Positions 13,103 through 24,281 of a DNA stretch of 64,000 nucleotides are shown here, in pieces. This DNA is from Osmia lignaria lignaria (Eukaryota > Arthropoda > Insecta > Hymenoptera > Megachilidae), in contig NC_135045.1 of the NCBI RefSeq assembly GCF_051020975.1, forward strand, positions 1,490,501 through 1,554,500, written 5' to 3'. The notes beneath the pieces were generated by a model. It was not told where the DNA came from. It was given only the letters and a program-made list of their open reading frames with translations, and did no database searches. The position numbers were made by a program, and so were the translations under genes. The stretch's first letter is position 1; every line of letters starts with the position of its first letter.

Positions 13103-16100
13103 ATGCAAAGCATCAACGGAGTGAAAAGTTTGTTTGTCACGTTGATGGTGTTGAGTGTCCTGGACCTGATCCTGATGCCGACCACGACTCACGCGAGACC
13201 GCCACCCTCTTTGCTCAGGTAAGAGTTCCTCTTCGATTGACAAATTTCAGTGGTACAGGTCAACGAGAGGAATAATGATTTTTGGTCTTCTTTTTTGAGG
13301 GGGCTGTTCCGGGTATTCAGATTTTCAATTGCAATTCTTTTAAAATATCCACGAAAAACTTTGGTAAAAGATTTTGTTATATTGTATATCTGATCGTTTT
13401 ATGAATCATTCCTCAAGGTATCTCAAGTATTTGGGGAAATTTTTAAGAGATCAATCAAACGATCACCGTTGCATCGTGATTACAAGTTAATTTGTTTATT
13501 GCATTCGCTGACGAAATCGTTCGGTTAGAGTTCACTCTTGTATAAGATTAACGGAAAATTCTTTCCTCTTTTTACCTAGTCAGTACCACGAGTTATCTAC
13601 CTTACAACTGCAGTTATAAAAAAAGAAACCAGCATCACCCGAAAATAATCTTCTAAGATTAATTATAAAATTACCGAGACATTTCAAGTTCCTTATCAGA
13701 TGATCCTGATGATTTCTCAGTTTCTCTTATGAAATTGCAGAAGTCTACGATATTAAAGTATCATTTAAATAGTTAATTTCAAATAAAAAATATATAGAAA
13801 GAAAAGGATTGATCGATTATCGGATAGTAGTATGCACTTCCGGTAGAAAAATTTCACCCCGTTTCGGCGTCAGGGGAAAATCCCCAGCGCGGGCATCTGA
13901 ATCGCGATCCTTATCAGACCGATTAATTTTATCGATTTATTTTCGAGACATCGTCGCGACAACTCTCGTCGCATCGTGACTATGTTAACGATAGAAGCGA
14001 CGCGTTCGTGACACGTCCATTCAACAGGCTGCTACAAAGCGGAATCTCCTCGACAGGGGATGAATCGACGGGGGTTTCGATTAAGGCCGTCCGTCTTTTT
14101 TTCTTCTTTTTTTTTTTCTATCTCCATAGAAATACCCATGAACATCGATAACGATGTCGACGAACGGATAACAGATAGCTTTGTCCCACATGTGCTTCCT
14201 AGAAGGATTAGCATGTCGATTACAGAGAGAAAATTAACGGCGATCGACAAACACGGTATTACCCGGTGTAGCTAGCAATATCCTTCCCTCCCCTCTTCCG
14301 GCGCCATTTTTTTCATAGACCTATATGAATTTTATTTTATCGCCGCGAAGCTTATCGCGTAGGCTATCAGGGTGATCGTTGTAGGGGTCGAAATTGAAGT
14401 AAGGTAAACGTAAGGGAACAAGGGTCGTAAGATTGTATTAATCAGTTCTCAATACGGGGTCATTGGTATTGGGAATATAATACAATTGTTAAAAAAAAAT
14501 TTTAATAGCATAAGGAAAAAGATTTTAAGTATTATTAATATTATATTAATTATGCGAGGTATGGAAAGCTTGATTATTATATTAATTGGAAACTTAACCT
14601 CTTTCACCCTTCCCCGTTGGCGTCCACGGGGAGAATGACACTGTACAGCAGAGGCCCCCTGTATATATAGACCTATGACGGACCACCAATTACATACAAA
14701 CGTTTAGGCGGGAAGATTTGAATTGATATTTATTTATTATCCATATTTCTCAGATATATACTAAATTTTATAATATTTAATAATTAAAAATGAAACTATT
14801 TTTCTTCTAAATTACTTTTAATATCAATATCATCAAAATGAATATTTTGAGAACTTCTATTCTCCTCGTATCGCCAATTTTTCCTACAGAAGCCTGACTC
14901 GATTACGAATGTATCTGATACTTCAAATTTTTTTCTTGGAGATTTATATCCACCCGAAGGCGGTTTCTTGAATCAGAAATAAGTTCGATGACCAAACACG
15001 TAAGAAGGTAGCCAGAGAAAAACTAATGAAATATTGATGACTTAGAAGAAAAAGAAGAAACAGGGACAAGGGTTGTAAAGTTGTTTCGCCAAACTATCCC
15101 AGGGAACTGTTGTCTTATGAATTTTTAATTCATAACAGATTGTATAAATTTAAAAAGCGATAATCAAGAGACAACGACCCCCTTACCAATTAGTAAGTTT
15201 CCTTTCGAGCGAAACGCCGCGAGCTATCCTCGTGGGAATGATTTGCAATATCGATGTATAATACCATACACATAGATACAGAACCGCGTACTTGTGAAAG
15301 TTTGCTCACTGATGTAATTGCACGTCATGCTATCGCAAGTCATCGTTACACGTTTGGCACATTGAAACCAGCTGCAATAATCTCGACTAGCCTCCTCCTT
15401 TTTTCGTTCTCTCACTTCTTTGCAACTCCCTCGACGCAAATTTCGCGGAAAAAGGCAATTTTCAACGTACGACAATCGTTTATCGTTACGTTCTTATTGA
15501 TACAAGGTTTATCGCTCTGCGTGCAACCCAACGTGATTTATTATATATTTTTAAAAAAAAAGTCATTTTGTCAATTGTTCAGTTTTCTAATGAATTCAAT
15601 TAGTATTAACGCTTGATTGCTAAATTTTAATTTAAAATCTTTGAAAATTGGAAAATTTGTAAAATTATCAAGGGAATCAATTGCTGCCTAAATCTATTAT
15701 TATATAATTTAGTAATATTCTACACACGTACACATGCATATATAGCATTCTTTTGAAAATTATCTTAATCAATGATTATATCAAGTAATTTTTAAATACG
15801 GGGAATCCAAAGATGAGGGACAACCTTATCTCTCTAATGCGAACGTATTTACAGAACAGGTGTCTATAATTAACTCGATTTCAGATAGGAACAGATATGA
15901 GTAATTTCGTGCGTAATGAACAAACTCGAGTGGTGTGTAAAAATATATATTATAGATATTAATTTTCAATAAATCTCTAGATTCAATCAGAATTGTTATT
16001 AATATTTTATTCCTCAAAACGAAGACCATTATTCTATATCATTGTCACTTATGATTCTCCTAATAATGCGAAAATTTATTAAAATTATTTCAGTAGACAG

Positions 16101-19100
16101 AGACGAGTATCGGACCAGAGGCTCGCCGAAATAGAAACGATTATTGGACTGGAGAACGTGAAAGGAAAAGTTGTGACGGTCCCCGTTGGATTCGGTGTAG
16201 TTGATATAAATAAGATGTAAGTACACAAGCAATTACATAATATGTACCGTGAAAGTTCGCCTTTATCACTGGCTGATTTATTGTTATCAAAAACGGAGCG
16301 TGGCCAAATTATATTAATACCTCTTCCTACTGTAAAACATTTAGATAAACAACCGATAGCTTATCTATCGCGTTCTCCTTAATCTTTCTTGCCTCCATAT
16401 ATGATTGTGTCTGCTTAAAATTCACGAATTTTTCTTTCAAAAGATCTACTCTTAATTATAACGAGTGCGATGCAATATGATATAATTGAAAAAAGTAGAT
16501 CATAATGTACTAGTAGATAGATAATGTACTTTTTACCAACTGTACACGTGCGACTCTCTAAATCTGTCTAAAAGAACGATAACCTTTAGCGAGCCGGTCT
16601 ATAACTATACTCTTTATGTAACGATTGCCATTCAAGTTCAACGTGATTGTGACGATTTTTCGATGAAATACGAATGGCAGACTAGTCGGGATAATCACCG
16701 CGTTCAATTCACAATCGTATGAGTCAGAATCGTACCTCGTTTACGACTAAAAGGGAGCTAAAGAGAGGGAGGGATACGTGTGATCACTCTAAGCAGAAAG
16801 AAGACAGATCTCTCGTTCTGTTGCATCACCGTTAAACGTACGAAAATAAAGATCTATTTAAAAAAATAAAAAGAGTTATTCTCGTATTGCAATCTGATTT
16901 TGAGTATAGGAATCTTTGGTGAACGAGGTACACGTCACCTGGCAGACGCTGTTTATTTCTGTACACGCGGGCTTTTCAATTTCACACTCTGTCACGGCTC
17001 GCCGCGGGAAATATTTTCTTCTCGAGCGTGAAAAAAAAGAAAGAAAAATTGTAAAATGTATCGCACGTACGGGAGAGGAGCATTGAAATTCAACTTGTTG
17101 CTTCGAACCTCATCTCCGGCGCCTCCTCGGCAACGACAACCCCTCGAAACGAGGGGTTGAAACGAGGGGTGGCGAGCGACGATTAAAGAGGTCCCAGTGG
17201 TCACGTATACACGCGACGAAACGAGGAAAAATGGCCAATTAACGTTGGGACAAATGACTGAGGGGTGAAAGTTTACTGAAACTTGGAAGGTTATTAACTT
17301 TTCGGGAAGAAACGATATTTATTATTTTACTCGAACCTATTATTTATATTTTTATATTTATAACCGATTGTATCGATATACATAGAAATTGATTTTTGAT
17401 CAAGTTGATCATAGATCCTGATTGAGCTTACCGAGACAAACACACTGATTAATGAATTATAAAAAAATAAATTTAATCCATACACGTATGATATCGTAAC
17501 TTTATCATTTTTTCAAAGATCAACGATATTAAATTATATTACTTATCTTCCATTGTCAAAATGTTTCCTGAAATACAACGTACAGATTCGATTCGCGCAC
17601 AGTTAATTATTTATCGACAAGTCCTGTCACAAAGAATACGTGTACACAAACCACAAAGCATCGGTACGTCTGTAAGGACGTAGATTGAATAATGTATCGC
17701 GGTGACAAAGATGGCCCACATAGAGAGACGAAGGGAATACGCAGAGTACACGAAGAAGGAACGATAATGGATCCTCTAACCTGGTTATCTTTCCTTCGAA
17801 TGTACTCCGAATAAATTTCTATCCGATCCTCGTGAAAATTCACTGAAAGTCACATGAAACGACCTTTTCGCACGACTTCATTTTCTTCCGAAGATTATGT
17901 AAACGAGTAGATTGTAGATTCTTCGAATTATCTTAAGAGACAATGGCCAGCTTTAGGCTGATTCTTCCTTTCTTAATAGAATGAAATTCATTAGTAGTTT
18001 GCCGAATAAATGATAGGTACAAGTTGTAAAAAAGAAATCAATTCAAAAGGATCTATTAGGGTGAAAGGGCAAGATGAAAAAGAAAGTCAAAGGCTGTTGG
18101 AATTTTTCAATTACGAAAAGAATCCAGAGAAGCTTCGAATCGATCCTTCGAAGTCAACCGAACGTTTTAATATCTTGTCGAGAAATGAACCGTGTTAACA
18201 GGGGTCGCATAGTTCATTGGTAGCCTATTAAAATTCACTTGCAAAGCTAATACGATTTTAGTATAATAATTCTATTAAGAATAGAAAAAAGGAAATTAAG
18301 ATCGAACACTCGTCATTTATATAATCTCTACGATTTTCCTTCCTTTTCTATCGATAATGAATTTCTATGAAGGGGATCCTAAACGATTGCACGATCGCCG
18401 GTTATCCCAGATCGGCACGTGTCATTCTTTCCTTGAAGTTTCTACGCGTTCAACACGCGTGATCGTGTGTAATTGCTAATTAAAAATTTATGTTCTTTAT
18501 TTCTGGATTGTTACAGAGGTCGTAGACGAAGATCCGCCACGAATAATCGACTCGAAACCCTGCAACGCATCCTGAGAATCGTTGCAAACGATCCCGAGCT
18601 GCTCGACGACGAGAAGATTCTTTCCTTGCCAATGGTAAGCTTTAAATATTCATTAAATTTTTGATCATTATAAAAACGGGAATGATCGAGTGATTTCAAC
18701 GATGGATAAGAAAGTGTCTTCTCGATTTATAATCAAATCGTTTTTAATTAAAAATAAAAGAATATTTCTTCTAGTAGAAAATGAACATTGTGTTAATTGA
18801 ACGTTGCAACGATTAATCATGAAATCGTCGTAAATCATCATTTAATTATGTAAACGTGGTGTCAACGAGTCACCAATAGTAAGAGTTATCAATAAGTAAA
18901 CCGCAATCCGGATCCCGTTACTTTTTCCAATGTTAGCTAATTGCAAATGCAATCGTTCCTGATAATTGGCTGAGAGAAAAAAAAAATCAGTGGCACGCGC
19001 CTAGCCTTTTCTCGCGAACTTTGCGCGGATCGTGTAGTATTTTTGTAAATCAACACATCTATCGTGCAGTTTATTTGCAATTTCATTAGAATTTCATCAC

Positions 19101-19356
19101 CGCATCATTGCCTTCGAGTACAAGAAATTACACGCAGATATGATGATAAACGTTAACTAGCGCTTTGCATGTTCGCGAATTAAATTAATTTCTCAAAAAA
19201 TAAAATTGCAAATTAAATTTGGGACTTTCGTATATTTTGCAAAATTTAACAAATTCCAGTTGAGGGTTTCTTTTTAATCGTAGATATGTTGTTTTGTTTA
19301 AATTACAGAAGATGAAAGAGAGCCGACATGCAGCCAACGACGAATGGTTCATTTAA
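13103..19356 (+). CDS. Secreted prohormone-like precursor, gene A (3 coding exons)
   Basis: Coding exons are 13103-13218, 18517-18634 and 19309-19356, with GT-AG borders and continuous phase, giving 93 residues. Residues 1-30 form a signal peptide: a hydrophobic stretch about 9-25 (SLFVTLMVLSVLDLILM) ending in THA. The mature chain would start RPPPSLLR, followed directly by GRRRR. A Gly before a tetrabasic site is the usual signal for cleavage and C-terminal amidation, so an RPPPSLLR-amide is predicted. The remainder (about 49 residues) contains an amphipathic LETLQRILRIV segment and ends in EWFI. There is no cysteine. The first intron is 5.3 kb. I do not recognise the family. Neuropeptide or peptide-hormone precursor is inferred from architecture only. 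The start was chosen because it opens the signal peptide and lies downstream of a TATA/Inr promoter. A short non-hormone secreted protein is the main alternative. Confidence 0.6.
14595..14745. repeat. Dispersed repeat, copy 1
   Basis: It shares three blocks in the same order with about 22515-22620: TTAAC.TC, then a short hairpin followed by GGGGAGAATGA (14628-14638), then a GCGGGAA.ATTT.AATT.ATATTTATTTA stretch near 14709-14738. The hairpin stem is CCCCGT (14612-14617) with ACGGGG (14626-14631). Two copies 8 kb apart suggest an unnamed interspersed repeat. Confidence 0.45.
17137..17159. repeat. Perfect 10-bp hairpin with 3-base loop and adjoining direct repeat
   Basis: CAACCCCTCG pairs exactly with CGAGGGGTTG across an AAA loop. 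The right arm is then repeated directly as GAAACGAGGGGT, ending about 17171. The block is GC-rich within an AT-rich intron. Its function is unknown. It could be a structured intronic element or a replication-slippage product. Confidence 0.5.
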
Positions 19357-22354
19357 TTACAAAGGCACCAAGGTATCGTCCTAAAACACAGGACGAACAC
19401 GAAGACAGAGTCGAGAGACCGGGAAACGCTTATAAGAACCAAGAAATCTAAAAAAAAAAACCACAAAAAAAAGAAGAAGATACAAAATACACGATCTCTC
19501 GACCCTAAGCAGCCTGAACAGTATTACGGACCGTCCTCCGTCCGAGCTTAAACTCTTTAAACGAAACTTACACTATTAGGATACTAAGTAATTAAACTAC
19601 GGAACGGAAGAGAGAAGAGAACGAGTGAAGTCCAGGATGAAGAATGTATGAGGAAAGATCACGTCTGATACGTGTTCTTCGAAAATTCGAAACCGTAAGC
19701 CGCCATTTGTCGCGGTTTTCATTTTGTTTCTGTTCGCGTGCGTGTATTATTTTACTTTCTGTATATGTGATTTTATGTTTAGTAATTTATTTAGTTAGAT
19801 TTATTTATTTATCGATCGTAGAAAACGATCAGACTGCGTTCATCTCGATTACGTTTATTTATTACAAGCTGCGATTGATCTTATTCATTTCGATTGATAG
19901 AATTTGTTCGATCTCGATCTAATTATCAGCACGGGGTGATCGGTGATCGCGAAATCAGAGTTCGAAGATCAGAGATTCTTAACAAGTTGATCGCCACAAT
20001 AGAAATAATCATATTACAGTGAAAATTTTTCATTTTTCTATTGATTATCTTTCGTTATTAATTTTCAAATTGGTGCTGGCCACCGATATATCGATCGCTT
20101 CAATTTGCTATTTCAAATTATTAGCGTGATCTTAGTAGTATTATGAACTGTCCTATTGTTATCATTTTTTAATTATTTGAAGAATTAAATTGAGAATGTT
20201 GGTCGTGGCGATCAAAGTTGTTAACGTAGAAAAGAAAGAATTAAGAAAATGATTCGTTGGAATCCTGAAGGGAAGAGCGATCTGTTATTAGCATCGATTA
20301 ACACTTTGATGGTTTCATGATTTTGATCATTTTACATTAATAAATAGGTTTAGATTTGACAATTATATCATGGAATTACATTTGATAAGAATCATCAAAG
20401 TGTTAACGCAAAACGCGCTAGAGCACAAATTAATTAATTTCGTTCGTTAGCTCCATTGCCTTTTCATTTCGCGTTTATTTATTCGTTGCAACAGTTCCAA
20501 GATTGCGTTCGAAGGAAACGAAGAAAGGATTGAAAGAAAGACACGTGGCTGTGAAACGACGAAAACAGAAGAAGAAGAAGAACGAACTTGGCTTTTCGTG
20601 TTTAACATATTAGCACACAAACGATGAACCTCTGTTTTTGTTCTATTTAATATTTATTGTTGACGCTTCGATAATATATCCATTGATTTTTTACCGTCCA
20701 AGTAAACAAAAAATCATGAGTCAGGAAGGAAAAGTTATTTCGAACAATCTGGGAACTGCTGTTTGTATTTGGAAATTTTGCCAACTCGTTCTTTAGTTTA
20801 AGTTTACCAAGCCATTTTATTTATTGTTCTGTACTGATATAGCATTTATCGTCGCGTTAAATTATTATAGCAACACGAAATAACATGGACGATCGTACGC
20901 TAATTAATGTCAACGATACTGATTGAAATCGTTCACGTTAATTACGCGACCTGCCGCGATCCTGCGTCCTACCGTTTCCAAGTGTTCAATTACTATTATT
21001 ATTATTATTTTTCTATACATTATTTATTTATTTATTTATTTAATCGTAACAGACGTCGGGCAAAGTATTAAAAGACACTGTCGCGAGTGTCGCGACATTC
21101 GATGTGTACCGAACGATGAGTCCGAGATTAATATCAATTGATCTATCGCGATTGTGCGCGAATTATTTTATTTATTTAAATGCAATAAAAAACAATAATC
21201 AGCTGTATATATATTACGTGTATCTCTTTACCATTCCCATTCCTTATTTTCCTTTTTTGAAAAGAATAAGAAAAATAAAAAAGAAACACGTGAATTATAG
21301 TTCGAAATTCGGCCGTCAGTAAAATTCATCTAATTAGATAATGCAAATTAATTGAAAGTATTCGGGAGCTCCCTCTACAGAAATGATAAACGAATCAATT
21401 CAATACTGTCGGTAAATGTAGAATCTTATTTCTGAAAACGTGCGTACTGGTTGATTTGAAAAATGGAAAGTTTTTCGAGGGAAATAAACGAAACGTACAC
21501 GAGGTCTGACTAAACACAATTCGTACTACTGAAGATACGGCTGGAATTAGATCACCGCTGACTTTGAACAAACTTGACGGTAAAGAACGTTTTCTCGAGC
21601 GAATCGCTTCGAATTCTATTCGAAGGATGAAAGATAGTTTTGAAAGAGAAATCTTGACGAAGATTTTCAAGGATTACAAGTAACGAATCAGGGTTGAAGT
21701 GATTCGAATTTTCACTTTAATTTTCTTACGTTTCAACAAGACCGATCATTATGAAAGAAAAGAAACATTATCAAGAAATTGAATATAGTTCTGACAATTT
21801 TTCCAGATGAACGAACCAGGTAAACGGGACTTTCAAAAAGAAAAGCGAATCAAATTGCAGTCTGTATCGATCGATCGTCGCTGTTTTCGAAAGCAAATAA
21901 GTATCGAAGCGATTCGCAATAACGATTCCGATTCGCTTAAAAATTTGCAAGACAGAGAGAGAGGGAGAAAGAGGGAAAAAAGGAGAGAGTATCGAATGCC
22001 TATATCACTAGCGCGATGCGTGATATGAAATTATTTTATAAATACGCACACATGCCGCGTGGGTGGGTGATTTCGCAATTCTTAGTACTGCGCAGTTTAA
22101 ACGCTATCGTCGATACGTCCCAGACGAACGGGCCTCCAAAAATTGCACAATCTTCCATTTCGATTAGCCCTCTCCTATCGTTCGACTACGTAAAACCGAT
22201 TTCGTTAGCCACGCTTCCAATCGTACCGGCTGTATCTTTATACGTACGTATGTTGTGAAAGCAACTATCGTTCTACGCTCTCTTGTATTTGGGCCGACGC
22301 TTTATTTTCTCCTCGTTTTGTTTTGTGTTTTCGTCCGGCCAGAGATTCGTAATG

Positions 22355-22423
22355 GGGTAGATCAGCATCCGTCTTAATGAGTTCCACGATTCTTCGATGA
22401 GTAAATCGTGGGGGATGCTACCC
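22355..22423. repeat. Composite stem-loop
   Basis: Nested complementary arms are visible: GGGT (22355-22358) with ACCC (22420-22423), AGCATCC (22364-22370) with GGATGCT (22413-22419), and CACGATT (22385-22391) with AATCGTG (22404-22410). The terminal loop is 12 bases and there are asymmetric internal bulges. The size (about 70 nt) is like a small structured RNA or a poor pre-miRNA. The large bulge of 14 bases on the left arm argues against a standard miRNA hairpin. Confidence 0.4.
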
Positions 22424-22514
22424 TCACTGTATGACTTTAATAATTAATGAGAATATGATTAATTTTAAACATTTTTAGTGTACTCGCGATCTTCAGGAAA
22501 AATTCAGACATCCT

Positions 22515-22620
22515 GGGTTAACGTCCTCCCCCACTAGGCATCTCGGGGGAGAATGATAAGAAGTAGGGAAGGAGCTTTCCTCGCGGGAAAATTTTAATTA
22601 ATATTTATTTAGTAGTAAAA
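22515..22620. repeat. Dispersed repeat, copy 2
   Basis: This is the partner of the repeat at about 14595-14745. CTCCCCC (22526-22532) pairs with GGGGGAG (22545-22551), GGGGAGAATGA is at 22546-22556, and the GCGGGAA.ATTT.AATT.ATATTTATTTA block begins at about 22583. The orientation is the same as copy 1. The spacing between the hairpin and the AT block is shorter, which is consistent with independent decay. Confidence 0.45.
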
Positions 22621-24113
22621 ATTTAATAGTTATCGAATTATCGAATTTTATTAATATTATTAAAATTAAGATTTCAATTTTAATACGTGTTAATAATTTA
22701 AGAATTTTCCAAAGACCAATTAGCAAGATTGGCTCAAGTGACGACAGCCCGATCGAGGTCACAATTTAAACAATCTTCTATATATATGTATATAACTACT
22801 ATCATCAAATGCCCGTTTTAATTACAACTTATCCGCGTCAAATACATTTTTATTCACGCGGTCAAAAGTTTACTTTGTTGCATCTTAAATCAAGAATATC
22901 CATGCGGTGTTCACGTCAGAATTCTTTGAATCTCAATGAAAAATTGTTTTTCAGGAAACTCGTTCACCGTGATTTCAAGGGTACTGGAAAATCCATCGTA
23001 ACGATCTCCATGGAACGATTAGATTCGAATGACGAAATGCAACGTTGTAATTAAATCAGACTTTATCGCGATACCAATTTTCGTCCCAGTCTCGTGTCAT
23101 TTTTATCTGAAATATCCGAGAAAGATTCTTCGAAGTTTGATTCTCTAAACCTTTTCACTTTTCTCGTTTCAAAATATGAACGAAAATTGTCGCTAATTGT
23201 AAATTACGAAACAGAGCACAATTTCTTATACCTCGAATGAAACGTAACGCACGAGGAACTTTTCTTTCCTTGCGCGTGGACGATGAAATAGTAAATGAAA
23301 CGCGAATGATGAAACTGGTTGACCGGTTACGCTCGAATGTTAGTTTCCTGTGTCACGTGGAAACTTTCAGAATTCCCATGTATCTTTACTTCCGGGTAGG
23401 AAGCAATCGCTTGCATTGATTCACCGTAAAAAAAGGAAAAAATTACTGTTGATTAACAAGCGATTTTCTTTCTGTCGCGTGTCGGCCGATAGTCATTAAC
23501 GACGAGAGAGAGAGAGACTTTTATAATTAAAATTTTTTCACTTTCTACCTTGAAAAATTAATATAATATAATTTGTTTCCTTAAATTATATTAAATTAAT
23601 AGCGTCAGTCACCAACGACCCCCCGCTAACTTTCTAATAGATAAAATGTAAATACATTATGTATAAATAAAGCTAAAGATAGAATAACATTTTGTCGAAA
23701 TATTCCAAAAGATTCGACCTTCGAAAAAATCATTTCTTCCTGAATAAACACCGGTTCACGATAAGAGCGCAACAACAACGCAAAATATCGTATCAGAATT
23801 CAATTGTTAAATTCCTGCGAAATTCCGTCCTCGATGGTTCGCTTCCTATCTAAAGTGCAATTAACGAAATAAAGAGTTCAACCAATTATTTTCAATTGGT
23901 TCACGCGACACGACGGATAACCGGTCGGTGTACATACATCGAAAAAATTTCAGGAAATCAATTACGATTACAGTGTAATTCATCGAAACGGACACGAGCG
24001 AGGTCCAATCGTAACGATAAGACGAAGGGGGTGTACTTACATGCTTCGAGACAACGTCAATGTCTTTTCGAGTGATGACACCCAGGAGGGGGAGGGAGTT
24101 CATCAACGACGAA

Positions 24114-24149
24114 TATATACGCGAACCGAAGCCTCGTAACGCAACAGTT
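24114..24149 (+). promoter_or_regulatory. TATA box plus initiator of gene B
   Basis: TATATA at 24114-24119 precedes ACAGTT at 24144-24149. The likely start is about 24146, 32 bases from the first T. The leader before the ATG at 24282 is then about 136 nt. The bases between the elements (CGAA, CCGAAGCC and similar) resemble the gene A promoter at 12816-12852, although I made no alignment beyond inspection. Confidence 0.55.
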
Positions 24150-24281
24150 TCGAGTTGAACGAGACCAGCTAAGTCGACCAGTGATTTCATTCTCAGAGAG
24201 AGAAAAAAATAGTTAGCGTGAAACGTTGTCGCGAATTCAACGAAACCTAGTTTCATTCTTTTCCTCTTCCTTCTATAAAAT

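Larger units (their letters stand above)
13219..18516 (+). other. Large first intron of gene A
   Basis: This 5.3-kb intron runs from GTAAGA at 13219 to TTACAG ending at 18516. It contains one copy of a dispersed repeat (about 14595-14745) and a strong 10-bp hairpin at 17137-17159. A 120-codon open frame at 15254-15616 shows no protein-like features. No other gene is recognised in it. Confidence 0.5.
19357..24113. other. Gene A 3' UTR and intergenic DNA
   Basis: Candidate poly(A) signals AATAAA occur at 20339-20344 and 21184-21189, so the 3' UTR of gene A could be 1.0-1.9 kb long. Beyond that lie a composite hairpin (22355-22423), a dispersed repeat copy (about 22515-22620) and AT-rich sequence. 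I see no coding exon between the gene A stop and the gene B promoter. The longest open frames are under 95 codons. Confidence 0.45.

Noticed and set aside
15254..15616. 120-codon open frame in the gene A intron
   Set aside because: There is no start context, motif or splice logic, and the tail is low-complexity. A chance frame is likely.
18517..19356. Gene A C-terminal part as a PDF (pigment-dispersing factor) peptide because of the ILSLPMKM string
   Set aside because: PDF peptides need a basic site before Asn-Ser-Glu and a Gly-basic site after the peptide. Neither is present.
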